Below are positions 20,920-32,456 of a stretch of DNA of 64,000 nucleotides, piece after piece; the stretch's first letter is position 1, and each line of letters begins with the position of its first letter. The notes below the pieces were generated by a model that was not told the origin of the DNA, ran no database searches, and saw only the letters and a list, made by a program, of their open reading frames with translations. Source of the stretch: Porites lobata (lineage: Eukaryota; Cnidaria; Anthozoa; Scleractinia; Poritidae); assembly GCA_942486035.1 (NCBI GenBank), contig CALNXK010000030.1:252501-316500 (forward strand). The letters run 5' to 3'. The position numbers and the translations under genes are program-made.

Positions 20920-23900
20920 CTTGAAAAGAATAGTCATGATTTAACTGATTGCGTTACCCAGTTTATTTAAACAGAATTAGAAAGTTAGTATGGTAAAGGG
21001 TTCTTTTATTTTTCTTACTGAGTTAAACGTGGTCTCTTAAATAAGAAATTAAATATACATGTCAACTGAACTTACTATTTGTTCTTAAAAAATTTAAGTG
21101 GTATATCACAAGCACTTGACAATAACTTAAAAATAATAAATATTATTTTCCGAATAATAATGCCCCTTGGCAAGTTGTTGATCTTCTTATTATCAAGAAA
21201 TGGATATGTCTTTCCGTATTAACACTACGTCAGTAGTTAAATTTGCTGCTACATTAAAAAAAGATAAGTAGAGAGGGTGGTTCATCACTACCCTGCATGC
21301 ACTATTCACGTGGCACCTGTGCCTCGTTAAAATCTTAAAATTGAATTGCATAAGCGAAAAAGACTTGTCTCTTTCAGAAGTGACGATAAAGACCATAAAT
21401 GTTTTGAGTTCAGTACGATAGTCTCAGGCAAGATATTCTTGCAAACGCTTTTTTAGACGTAGAGCTGGGCACATGCGGAGCTCCTTGAAAAGAATAGTCA
21501 TGATTTAAATGATTGCGTTACCCAGTCTATTTAAACAGAATTAGAAAGTTAGTGTGGTAAGTTAGTATGATAGTCTCAGGCAAGAAATTCTTGGTTATGC
21601 AGCCCCTCGTCAAGGTAGCCATTTTGTTGGTCAATACGATAAAATTTCCTCTCCGAGAATCTGCATAAAAATGGAGTTTTGTTCCGCCAGAGGAGAGAAA
21701 CGCTTTTGTCCTTAGCTTGACCACCAACATGGCCGCCGTGACGTCATGTGCAAACCAGCATTACGTTTGACAACGTTCAATGACTAGCTGGATTATCTTT
21801 CATTACTTTCAACTGAGTTCTGTTATTATCTACTGTTATTATGTGTGTTAGAACAGCCACATGAAACAACAGTGTTTCACCTCCTGCTGTTGAAGACGGC
21901 TTGGTATCCCGGTCGCCTGCCCGGCTGGAACCTAAGGACTCTACAGAACATGTACAAATATTTCATTAATCTGATTAATGACCAGACGGGTTTAAAGCTG
22001 CATAGATGGTCATTAGGCATTGATCAGTACGAGACTTAATCACATAATTATGATACTGTTCACCCATGTAACTCCTCATAATCCTTCCTCATCTAATCTT
22101 TTTCTGAAATTACGGTGTTTGTTCAGATTTTTGGGAAGTAAAATCTCTTTTTCATCGACAAAATGGAAATAAAAAAAAACTAGAGCTGAAGTTTTCGAGA
22201 AGGTAGTTTTTGATATTATGATCACTAGATTTTGCTGCAGATGAAAAGTTTTTAGGGGAGGTAAAAAACTATGTTAAGTGGTTTTGAACTATATCCTCGT
22301 TGGGTGCCCCTGAAAACTAGAGCGAAGCAAAACATTACTGCTGCTAGGAGGTAAAACGGCTGCTCTAAGTGGGTGCATTGTTAAAAGGGAACTAGAACGA
22401 TGCTTCTCATTTTAGTCAGTGCAGCTAAAATCCATAATAGAAAATTATCGGCCGTCGCTTATTTCCCTTTCTTAAACGGTCTTTGCGATTTTTAACGGTC
22501 GATGCTACCACTGGTAACCAAGCCTTTAGTCATGATAGATGTCATATATTCCCGTTATAATAAAGAAAATAATACGTCTTTTAATAGTCTTAGAAAGAGC
22601 GACGTTGAAGCCCAAGTTGAAATTACGTTAAAAGTTATGGATAGAGCTAGGGTCACCTGTTATTGACGTATCATTTACGAAAAACAGTTTGTTAGTAATA
22701 TGTACTCAAATTTTTCGGAATTCTGGCAGGTCGATGTGGAAGTATAGTGGTAAGGGAGAGACATAATCATACGAATGGTCCAGGTTCGAACCTGCTTTGC
22801 GATAACAGAAACACTCTCAGTAACAGGTCAAAAATTTTCTAAGTGTCTTAAAAAGGCAGCCACCGTTTACGAAAGAGACAACTGCTACCCCCCTCCCCCG
22901 ACAAATACCTGTACCTTCCTTCCAGCAAAACCAGCGCCTTTTGAATAAAATTTCAAAACATTAGAAAATCATGCTGGAAGAATCAGACGGTACCGTATTC
23001 ACCCCACCGTCCCCACCCAGCCTTAGGTGGAAGAGCAGGAGTTACAAAAAAGGGCCATTTGTGAGGTAATAAATGTTCACCCACCTTGAGGAAGGGCCTT
23101 TCTCATGTCTCTAGAAAAGTTACTTCGTTCGCCTGTTTCTGCAATATACAAATAATTTCATCATATTAATTTGTCGTTTCCAATCGACAACCTGGTTTCT
23201 TATAATTACGGAATGTTTGGCAACTAACGTTACTTGAAGACTGCAGTGTACTTACCATGGAAAGTTTGAGTTGTGACAGTTTCTTTAGAGAAGCCCTTTT
23301 GATCTGCAATGTACCAGAAATCAGAAAGAATAAAAAGCAAAACTTACGTTGAGTACACTTAGAACATGAAATCAAGGGTTGTGATTGACAGCAGTACTTT
23401 TTTCAAGAGCATCCGCATTTAGCTGCAACTGAGGGTGCAGAGAGGCAGAAAAATGTCATGGCGCAAGTCTCGAACTTGGACTTAAAGATCAAGGTGGGGA
23501 ATTAGGGGTGGGCCGAGGGGGGCGCAGCCACCCTTTTTCTTTGAAATTTTGTGTTATTTTTAAAAAACTCTCAGAAAAATGAAAGTATCTATAATATTGC
23601 TGGCAAGTGGGCAAGTGGGCAAGTGTCTCGGCCACCCCTTTCTGAATTTTCCGGAACCGCCCCTGCAGATCCTTAAGTCCTACGCAAAACCCGATGAAGT
23701 TATACACAGAGAACGTGTTCTTCACAGCACCTCAGGACAAATCTGAATCAAGTTAAGAAGCAATGTCATCAATTGACGTTACGTACCATTTCCCTTAAGA
23801 GTTACCGTTACTGTAGATACCACGGTCTTCTTAGTGCCATCTGGATACGTCACAACCTTTTATTTAAGAAGGAAAAACAAAAAACAAACAAAAACAGCAA

Positions 23901-25821
23901 CCCTATCATGTCTTTACTTATTCCACCTAGTATACATAAATTCATAACTTACAGAGGGATGCAGACAACTGACAAAATCGTTATTATTATCATTATTATT
24001 ATAACCCGGCGATCTCCTGGCCTTTAAACTTTCCATCAATTTTTCGAGAGCCCACATTATGCGAACATTATGTTACTGGAAATAATAAAGAAAATAATAA
24101 TAATGGTAATAATAATGATAATAGCAGCTCAAAACCATTATAAGAACTGGGGACACGATAAATTTGGCTGCCGTGCAACGAAACCTGGTATATGATTACT
24201 CTAGATCTCCAGAGGCAGTCAAAGAAAATGACCAAGTAAAGTTATCAGACATCAGACAGATTAAGTAAAGTTATCTGAATTCAGACAGATCACCATTTAG
24301 ACCACAATAGACTTGATTGTCGATGTAGCTCAGTTGCCTTTTGCTACACGCGTGGCAGAAAAAAACAGATCAGAGAGAAGATCGACCACTATCAGGACTT
24401 AAAGAGTGTGGAGATGCAAAGATCCGGAACTGCAGAAGTATATCCCTATTGTAATTGGGGCTCTTGGGACTGTGAGTAAACACCTCAATGGGGATCAGCA
24501 GTAAGTTGGGAACACCTGGAATCCTGATTGCATCGCTTCAGAAAGCTCGTTTGCTGGGCACAGCCAAGATCAGAAGAAGGACCTTAGACACCTAAGGCTA
24601 TAGGATATATCTTCTAGATGATTTGGGCAAATAAGGCCACTTATAGGGGTGAGACATGAAAATAATAATAATAATAATGATAATGATAATATTTTTTTAG
24701 CGTTTTATTGTGTTGAGCCTTATTTTGTTGTCTTTTTTTAGAGAATTTACATAGATACTCTTTGAAGCCATGCAACAAATAGAGTTAGCTTGCAGTTGTG
24801 TTAAAATTTATTACCGTTTCCTCTTTTCTCTGAGACGATGCTCCGTCTCCACTTCCTTGCGATCGCTTTTCCTCATGCTTCCACTGAACAGGTGTAGTCT
24901 TCTTTGTCTCCTTTTCAGGTATTTTCACAGGTCCATCCTGCAAGAAAAAATAATGTTAATTCTTTTTTTAACCTTGTCAAAGCGGTGAGTTAAAAGGCTT
25001 GAAGCAGTTTACTAGAAATATAAGCGCGGTAACAGTTAAATCTTAATGTCTATGTCAAAGGGTGTTAGAATTATCACAAAAATAGTTTTAAACCGGCATC
25101 AAGATACAGAGATAAGCAGTGAATTGTTAGTCTGCAGAGCAGGCGTTTTTTAACGGAAACTCGGATGTACATTGATCGCGGCCCCATCTTTAAAAGCAAA
25201 GGAATAGGGACGAGGGGCCTTTTAAAACCCATGCCACCAACCTCTCCTTTAAAATCAGTTTTTGACTCGTCCCAACTCTCTGGTAGTATTAACGTCCAAG
25301 ATGACGAGACAACGTTATTCCCGAAAACAAATCATGTATCGCGCTCCAAAATGCGCCTGCTTTGCAGGCTAGTAACTTGTTAGAATACGCACCTTTGAAG
25401 GGAAGACATTTTCTCCAAACGCCCGCATATTATTTCCTGCCGGTCTATAACGACCCACCACAAACACCTTCCCGTCAACACTCTTGGCCTTGCCTATTCC
25501 CAGTTCCCTACTTCCTTTCCAAACAACTTGAGTGAAGTGGCCTGTGTTCGTCTGGTAACCAGACTTACTGAAGTCATAATTCTTCACCTCGCTGTACCAA
25601 CTGTTCACGGCATCACTTCCGTCAATTTCCCGTCCAAAAACCATGAACACGTTTTCCCCGTCGCTCGTATCGTCGTGGCGAAGGCGACCTTCTCGTGCTA
25701 TTTTCTTGGCCCAGGCCTCCGCGTCACGAGCAAGGGCGCTGGACCACGAGAGAGCGGGCGCTTGATGGGCTGCACGGAACTTGTTATGGGTTTCAAGAGC
25801 TTCTTTGCCAAAGGTATCCAT
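20444..25821 (-). CDS. CAP unit 2: predicted double-CAP protein (GAPR-1-like)
   Basis: The proposed coding exons are 25393-25821, 24815-24937, 23787-23856, 23256-23303, 23085-23138 and 20444-20919. They sum to 1200 nt, exactly 400 codons (399 residues): CAP1 1-143, linker about 144-241, CAP2 about 242-399. Phases agree at every junction (0, 0, 1, 1, 1). The start ATG at 25821 follows an acceptor (CTTTTTCCAG) and a short UTR with in-frame stops. Both CAP domains lack the internal intron found in unit 1. No signal peptide is seen, so the protein is probably intracellular. The last splice (23085 to 20919) spans 2.2 kb that holds a SINE and a MITE and is the least certain junction. Confidence 0.7.
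20877..20996. repeat. 120-bp source copy of a local duplication
   Basis: This segment spans the first 43 bases of the unit 2 CAP2 exon, its acceptor and 77 bases of intron. A second copy lies at 21441-21560 with about four mismatches and the same length. Confidence 0.9.
21417..21592. repeat. Inserted 120-bp duplicate flanked by a 24-bp direct repeat
   Basis: The copy 21441-21560 of the CAP2 exon start is bracketed by GATAGTCTCAGGCAAG-type repeats at 21417-21440 and 21569-21592, which differ at one base over 24. The copied acceptor is intact, so it could act as a decoy splice site, but the coding part is cut after 43 bases. No mobile-element ends are seen. Confidence 0.85.
22130..22312 (+). 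mobile_element. Partial MITE with GTTGGGTGCCCCTG end
   Basis: The right end CGTTGGGTGCCCCTG (ending 22312), preceded by GTGGTTTTGAACTATAT, matches the family seen complete at 55242-55635 and again at 36667-37036. The left end is eroded. Confidence 0.65.
22400..22870 (+). repeat. Diverged repeat shared with 37060-37515, includes tRNA-like SINE
   Basis: Blocks such as CCAAGCCTTTAGTCATGATA, GACGTTGAAGCCCAAGTTGA and CAAAAATTTTCTAAG occur in the same order in both places. Within it, TAGTGGTAAGG (22745-22755) and GGTTCGAACC (22783-22792) are spaced like tRNA A and B boxes, so at least that part is a SINE. Confidence 0.75.
22740..22815 (+). mobile_element. tRNA-derived SINE head
   Basis: A-box-like TAGTGGTAAGG and a perfect B-box core GGTTCGAACC are about 28 bases apart. 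No terminal stem pairing of a functional tRNA is seen. Confidence 0.55.
23085..24937 (-). CDS. Linker exons of CAP unit 2
   Basis: There are four exons. 24815-24937 (41 codons, phase 0/0) is Lys/Glu-rich (DGPVKIPEKETKKTTPVQWK..). 23787-23856 encodes VVTYPDGTKKTVVSTVTVTL. 23256-23303 encodes QKGFSKETVTTQTFH. 23085-23138 encodes TGERSNFSRDMRKALPQ. Each has pyrimidine-rich acceptors and GTA/GTG donors and keeps frame. The VTYPDG exon matches the VTYDRDG exon of unit 1 in place and phase, and NFSRDMR matches SFSRDIR. I know no domain of this type; it is likely a flexible spacer with two conserved motifs. Confidence 0.75.
23482..23666. repeat. MITE-like repeat, pair of 43308-43492
   Basis: The segment carries CTTTGAAATTTTGTGTTATTT, CTCAGAAAAAT and a GGGCAAGTGGGCAAGTG tandem near 23603, and ends in CCGCCCCTG. 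The same blocks appear in reverse orientation at 43308-43492. It sits inside an intron of unit 2. Confidence 0.65.
23975..24125. repeat. ATT/AAT trinucleotide-rich simple repeats
   Basis: Imperfect runs of ATT (near 23980-24003) and AAT (near 24085-24122) flank a short unique stretch. A similar run lies at 24658-24692. Confidence 0.8.
24370..24610 (+). mobile_element. Tail of a non-LTR-type retroelement ORF, degenerate
   Basis: In shifting plus-strand frames the text reads like a retroelement C-terminus: DHYQDLK, then VIGALGTVSKHL, then IASLQKARLLGTAKIRRRTL. Frame changes separate these pieces. Similar tails follow RT domains in cnidarian retroelements, from memory; no RT core is present here. 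It lies inside an intron of CAP unit 2, opposite strand. Confidence 0.55.
25393..25821 (-). CDS. CAP1 domain of unit 2 (single exon)
   Basis: The 143 codons start MDTFGKEALETHNKF and include RLRHDDTSDGENVF, WYSEVKNYDF, NTGHFTQVVW and VVGRYRPAGN. All four cavity residues known from GAPR-1 are present (His49, Glu56, Glu78, His95). The exon ends at CCTTCAAAG|GTGCGT. By manual alignment it differs from the solo CAP gene at 40671-41099 at about 17 of 143 positions, so those two are close relatives. Confidence 0.95.
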
Positions 25822-25840
25822 GATTTTGTTTCAATTAAAA

Positions 25841-28800
25841 CTGGAAAAAGAGATGTCATTAAAAGTAAACATTAATCAAGTAAACTAAGCGCCGGGAGAA
25901 TCGAGAACAATCAGTGAAAATTAAAGGTGATATAAATGAAAAAAGATGGTGAATGAATGCTCCTTATAATGAAATGCTTCACGAAAGAGCACGCTAGTAT
26001 AGTATGGAAGACTGAAAGAAAAATGTGAGTAAACTTTTTGGATTCAAATCTATAATACCGACGGCCAGGAGTGCCCGGTGCTTTATCCAATAAGTAACGC
26101 ATAGACTAATGGATAGCAAGGCCACGAGACATAGTAGTTTACCTCTTGGTCTTTCCAGGTATGTTTTTACCTTGTACCCAGGGCTTTTCCAATGGAGATC
26201 AAGAACTCCATTATCTTAGGCAAAAGCCCTGGGGACGAGGTTGATGAAGATAGACGGGCCGGGGAATTTTACGTTACTATAGTTTACATACGGTATCGAA
26301 AAATGAGAAAAACGGATTGAATTAACTTTTCTTTCATTAATGTTCACAAACGAAGTTAAGTATTAATTTGTTGGCATCAACCAAAACGTCCCTAATCACG
26401 AACATCCCAAATTTCTCGTTATAAGCGGACCTTACTGTGAAATCTTTTAGTTCTATGGAAACTAAAATATACGCCTAATTTGTTTCCATACTCACATCGT
26501 CGAGCAGAAAAAAACCTGTCAACAAACAACATACTCGATCACCAAGGCAAAGCAAATTGGCCCGAAAAAATTTTCATTAAAACTCTAATATATCATTCTG
26601 TAATCATGATTTATTAAGGAATAAGGATATGAAATTTAATTTAATCCACTTCATAACTATGATCGAAAATCCCAAATGTGATGTACTGCTTGACAGTCAG
26701 AACTTTGCGGTTATAGCGGTAAACTACCTCTCTCCTCTGCAGAGGCCTGTTGTGGGGAGGCTGAGGAGAAAGAAAAAGAGAGCGCGGGGTCTATTTTCTC
26801 GATTATAGCTATTTTTATAAGGATACCTAGTGGGAGCTTCTGCGGAGGAGAGAGCGTAAACTCCATTGACAAGATTGAGTGTGTTGAAATAATACAAGTG
26901 AGAGATTTAACATTTCAAACGAAGCAGGAGGTCTGATTTGCTGATCGATGACAACGAGAGTGGCTTGCATCGAGCAGGTGATAATCACTTCGAAAATATC
27001 TGAGCCTTATGCGCCTCATATGATATCGCAGGAGTCACGACTCCAGAGCTTTTGTGCCTTATGCGTGCATGCGAAAAAACAAGGGAAAAAAAAGAAACAA
27101 ACAATTTATCAAAAAGATGAAACTTTTGCGAAATGTGAGCAAATTAAAGTATATGGAAAATAACTGATTTTACTCATAAAAGGTTGGCACCTTTCTACTA
27201 TTTGTACGGTGAGCAAACGAATGAATATTTCATTTTCAAGACGAAATACACTGTTGTTTATTTTTATTTCTTATCGCTCATGATATAACAACCGAGTTTA
27301 ACCGTCTCATTTATAGGTTTCAGAAACATATTGGTCTGTTTATTAAGGTGGAACATCTTGTGATTTAACAGATAATAAAAATAATGTTTCACATATCATC
27401 ATATTATTCTCTTGAGACGAAAAAGTGTTGGAAAAACATGTTACCAAGGACTACATAAAATTAGTAAAGATATTATGCAAATTTCGCATTCGGATATGAC
27501 ACGTTTGTAGATGTATTGAAAAAAAATTGATGTGAGCTTAGCATTTTTGTTTTTTCAAGCTTGGTCGAAGGCTTTTAAAGTTATTCTTAGCAAAAAATGC
27601 TCAAAGAAGACAAAAAGAGGAAAGATACCTTGGTCTGAAAAGTAAATTAAAATGCAAAATCTCAACGAAACATGCAAGTGACGATTTGTTCAAGTACAAT
27701 GAAACGATCGACCGACTCCAAAATGGATTACGTTCCAAATAACCCAGCAAATGCGCCCATTTTCCGCTAATGTCAGGATGCCGTTGACGATTCTTTGGCA
27801 ACTATGATTTGCTTTCCAGTCGAGCAAGCTTTTTCAAAAATTTAAGTCAAGATCAACTTAAACATGTGCATTCGAATACAAAAGTGAACAATAACATCAT
27901 TGCTACCAGCGCGCGTTTTTGCGACTAACCTTGGCCAAAAGGATTCCAACTGTGTCTGAAAAATTGAATGGTTAGATCTTTCACTAAACTGAATTAAAGG
28001 AAGGCAAAGCTTGACTGGATCGGTCCTAGTGGGAGAAAGTTGGTCCCCTTAGTCCGTTGTGTCTTTGGGCAAGTGCTTTTAAATTAGCTTCTCGGAGCAC
28101 AATTCGTCGGGCTAGGCAACCCGGGGGATGCACTTTCGTATAATTGGCCTAGACAGATCCTTGCCGCGGGGCAGAATATCGCTGATATTGCTTTAAACGT
28201 GTATATATGATTCTGTTAATAAGTTTGACGTAAAAAAAGCTCTGAAACTGCCTTGCGCCGTCCACGAAAACGGACATAATCAATTTTTGCTTAATATTAG
28301 ATATTATTTTACAACTTCGCGAGAAAGTATGCTATTCTGATTCTGATCAGGAAGGGTTATCAATGCAGAACACTTGGTGTGAAACCAGTGGCAGCAAGGA
28401 TCTTGATACTAAACAAGCTGAGGTTTATCGCCCCTTTAAGTCTGGTTATTTTTGTTTAATGTTGTTTTAGAAGTCAGAGTTTGAAACTTTCAGCAGCACC
28501 TCTACCCAGAGCACGGTCCAAGCACCCCCCCTTAAACCTGGAAGCTAACCTGCAACCACCGTGGGCTCGCACGTGTCAGTAATTGAGTTGCAACAGGTCT
28601 TTTAGTGAGCAAATGATGGATATGGGCCAAGGGGATATGGCTGTGCATTCAAATTTAATGAGCAATGTCAGACATTTCCATTTGCTATCCGCCCAGATTA
28701 CTTGGTTTATGTCGTTTTTTCTTTAAAGGAGCCTGGTGTATATGTCGTGGTTCAATTTTATCCTCGCTTTAATTTTTATTTTCAGTCCGAATTTGTTTCA

Positions 28801-31600
28801 ACTAATTATCATACATTTCTATTTCACACTGAATTGGCCTTTTTTTCAGCAAGAAGACAGAAGAAAATGCAAATTTGCATATGGACAGTCTGATCACATT
28901 TATATCAGTCTAGAGTAATAATGCTGTGGATTTGACTATAATTGTGACCGACCCAACAAACTGTCAGTTTTACTTAACTTGCTGACGTTCTGATCTATAA
29001 TATATATCCTCTTTACTTCTGCAATTATAGAATTTTATTGTAATACACCTGGCCAGATTTGGTAAAATCTTAAAATGGAAATGATTTTTTTCGAAACAAT
29101 TGCCAACGAACGTCTGGTTCAGCAAAATGGCAGACGCCACGGAATTTTTTCCACAAAGTTAGAACTGTTTTACTTGGCTCCGATGGAAAGAATTCAGAAA
29201 ACAACATCAAATCAGCTGATAACACGCCGGCACGTTCAAACGTCATGAGATATTATTCCTCTTATTAAAAACACGCTACTGTGGAAATGGAAAAGGTGCC
29301 GGGGGTGCGGCCCGGCTACAAGCCAGAACTTGATTTAACTTAAGCGGTAGTCACGTACGATAAAAACATTTTTTCCCAACTTCGGTTATACCTCTCGATT
29401 TTCAGATGTGAACAAAAGACGTCATATCAAACGCATAGTTAGTAGTGTTTGCTTTTGGAACACTATGCGTCATGTTGTCATTACTTTATAGAGATGTGAT
29501 GGTGCTTCGTGTAATGCCATATACTAAGAAAATCCTTATGTGAGCTATCGGACCGCAAATGGAGGACTCGTATTCGCAACGAAAAATAATAAGTGCAACT
29601 CTTATCAGAAAGCCGTCTAGCTTAAATCACGAGCCAATTTCCCTCCCCCTTTATCCCGCACTCTTTAGTTAGACTTCAAGACAGAATTACTAAATTGCAT
29701 CTTGATACCAAGACACGATCTGCAGCCATGAGCAAACTTGTTGTTCCCTGCGTTGAACAACCACTCATGGCTTACACTCATTTAGTTACGCATCAACATC
29801 GATGTGGAATGCACTAACTAAGCACCAGAGGCCCATTTCTCAAACGTCTCAATAATAAACGCGCTCGCAAAGCCGTTGTTGTTTACATGCAAGATAAAGG
29901 TTTCAATAGCTTTGAGTCTAACGTGATAAAACTATCAGTTAATGAAAAAAAAATGGTCCAGGAATAGTTTTCTGGCCAGGACCCGCGCTCTTATTCTTTT
30001 TATTTCGCGGTTTGAATATTCGATTTCGGGCCCGAAAAGTTACTTTGTCCGACAAGGCAAAAGCTGAATTGCAAAACTAAAACTGTTGTGGAATACCAGT
30101 GAGCGTTATGGATCATAGCAGGTAGCCATTCGCCCATGGCAAACGGTCCTGTCACAACCGTACCGCTCATTAGGTTTATATTCAGAAATAATCAGTATCT
30201 ATTTATCGTCTGAATATAGTAAGACTGACTCAGTATAATTGACATGCTAATTTTCCTCAATGTCTTAAACAAACCTGACAATTCTTTAAGCCTCTGTGAT
30301 GACCAAAGTTTTAATTAGCGTTTTAATTTTTAATCATTATCATGGTAGTGTGCATATAATATTTTCAGCTGTGAGTTTCTTCCCTTTTTAGCAAAAACCA
30401 TGCGGTCTAATTTGCTCTTTTGTTGCGTAACCATTAATGCTGGGCCATGCCCACATACTGCAAAATAGGATAACAAACTGATCTTAAACTAAGCTTCGGA
30501 GAGGACAATATGTTGCCTTCTACGATTTTTCGATCAGAGGAAATTAATTTCACCTTAGCTTTTATTTTTTTCCCTTCAAACCGGTACCGTAATGCTGATT
30601 CATTTCTGTGGATCAGTGAACGCACGTACTCCTTCTCCGTTTTCTCAGAAGTTACGCCGCTGTTTAAACATTTGCTTTAGAATCGTGATCCGGTGCCTAT
30701 AGTTGCGATCTTATTACGTCTGGTCGATCGACTGACTCACTTTAACGAAATAAGAGGGCGATGAGAAACGAAACACTTTTTGACCTTTTTGACTATCGAT
30801 CTCTTTATGCATGAAACTGAGCCTCGAGAAAAAAAGAGGAGAAAATAAAACGTGACCCCAAGAAGTTATATTTACATTAACTATGCAAGATAAAAAGCTC
30901 AATTTGTTGATACAGTTACCTCGTTTTCTGGCTGAGGACGGAAGATCAGAATTCCAAACTCAGGCAAGGCAATTAAGAATTCTGTTGGGATTGTGTTGTG
31001 AATTAAATTTAGAATTAAAATCATGCTCATCGCCTCAGGCACGCGTTAATAAATGACATAAATAATATAATAACATTTGCTTTTACTTTTCGGTGTAGAT
31101 CGTCCAACATTCATTATCCAGGCGTTGGTTTCATGAAGAAGAAATGAGAGAAGCTGCCACAACTCAAGTTAGGGTCTATTTTTAAAATCTCAATCAGGGT
31201 ATAACCCAACAATTACATCATTTGAATTGTCAAAGAAGTTATTTTATCGTTGAAAATTCTCTTGAGCTAATTACCATACCCCGCAGGGTGGTATGTAAAA
31301 AAGATAAATAATTATAAATTATGGAGTTCTTTGTTCTAGAAAACAGAACATATAGACGAGAATCGAAATTATTCATTCTATTAATGAAACTGAGTAATGT
31401 TATATGACTGTCTGCTATAGATTACCCCTATAGTTTATTTTCACATTCAGTGGAGGAAGTTGTCTGCGGAGAGTGGGCGTTAACCGAGGAAGATGTATAC
31501 TGCCATCATCCGGAAACTGTTCTTTCAGCGACAGTGATTCTGCATTCTAAATATTTTAAATTAAACTTTTGTCGATAATATGAAACTAAGTCGTGCGTGT
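25841..31600. other. Long non-coding stretch upstream of CAP unit 2
   Basis: No CAP, astacin or other domain is seen. The 5' non-coding exon of unit 2 should lie here but was not identified. A 26-base exon-like segment at 27930-27955 (TTTTTCAG before, GTTAGT after, minus strand) and a donor at about 30917 (AACGAG|GTAACT) are candidates only. Open frames such as 28702-28893 look like chance. Confidence 0.4.
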
Positions 31601-31630
31601 TGGTTTATATTCATAAGAGTTTCAAGTAAG

Positions 31631-31778
31631 TATATATGTGTTGTTGTTAATTTTTTATCTCAGGTAATTCTTATTTTTCTTTTGTTTCAACTTCACTTTT
31701 TTAGCATACATAACCATACACAAAAACAAAAGAAAAACAAAAATTACCTGAGATAAAAAATTAACTACAACGTATATA
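31631..31778. repeat. Long near-perfect hairpin
   Basis: The left arm (31631-31687) includes TTAATTTTTTATCTCAGG, and the right arm (about 31721-31778) includes its complement CCTGAGATAAAAAATTAA. The arms are close to 57 bases with a loop of roughly 33. The mature form would be a stable RNA hairpin if transcribed. It could equally be a young fold-back element. Confidence 0.85.
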
Positions 31779-31785
31779 TATATAC

Positions 31786-32043
31786 GAAGATGGCAAAAAC
31801 AGCTCAGCCACAGAAAAGCGAAGGGAACACGTGTAGCTGTAGGAAAAAAGAAGACTGCCCGCTAAGCGCAGAATGCCTGGTATATATATACGAAGATGGA
31901 CAAAAAAAGACAAAACAGCTCAGTTCCACAGAAACCAAAAGACTTGAAAAGAAGGAATGAGAACACGCAACACCTGTAGCTGTAGGCAAAAAAAAGATAA
32001 GACTGCCTTACACCAACCTTACAAAACGCGCAGAATGCCTGGT
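31786..32043. repeat. Two-copy tandem duplication after the hairpin
   Basis: Words ATACGAAGATGG, AACAGCTCAG, ACCTGTAGCTGTAGG and GCAGAATGCCTGGT occur in order twice (about 31786-31878 and 31879-32043). The second copy is longer through inserted bases. Confidence 0.8.
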
Positions 32044-32210
32044 GAGTGAACAAGTCAAGGGTCTCTACAAGACATCACGGTCACAACCGGAGACATGTTA
32101 AAAAAGAGACATGTTCAGTTGTAGGCGGCCGCGGGCTTTTCGCGGGCATGATTTTCAAAATTATTTAAATTTCAAACGTTACAAATTCGAAATATCAGCC
32201 TATTATTTGT

Positions 32211-32305
32211 TTTCTATCACGCAATCACTTTTCTTGATGTAGACTCTGACGTTATACGTAGCCGTTTCTATCACGCAATCACTTTTCTTGATGTAGACTC
32301 TGACG
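32211..32305. repeat. Two-copy tandem repeat, period 54
   Basis: TTTCTATCACGCAATCAC followed by TTTTCTTGATGTAGACTC begins at 32211 and again at 32265, nearly identical over about 40 bases. Confidence 0.9.
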
Positions 32306-32421
32306 CTTCAGTGTTATAATGGAGTTTAACTGAAGAGTGGGTCACCTTTTCGGTGGCCTACGAAACAGGCTTGTATTAAATACCCATGCACTCAGGATTT
32401 GAGTAGTTCACCTACTGGTCT

Positions 32422-32456
32422 ATACATATATATATATATATATACATATATATAAG
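32422..32456. repeat. TA microsatellite
   Basis: A run of alternating T and A broken by two C bases. Confidence 0.9.

Noticed and set aside
20877..21560. Tandem repeat or CRISPR-like spacing
   Set aside because: There are only two copies about 560 bp apart in a eukaryotic intron; this is a local duplication.
22915..22937. 23-base micro-exon after the unit 2 linker (AGFAGRK)
   Set aside because: It has plausible splice sites but would end in phase 0, while the CAP2 exon needs phase 1; direct joining of 23085 to 20919 is simpler.
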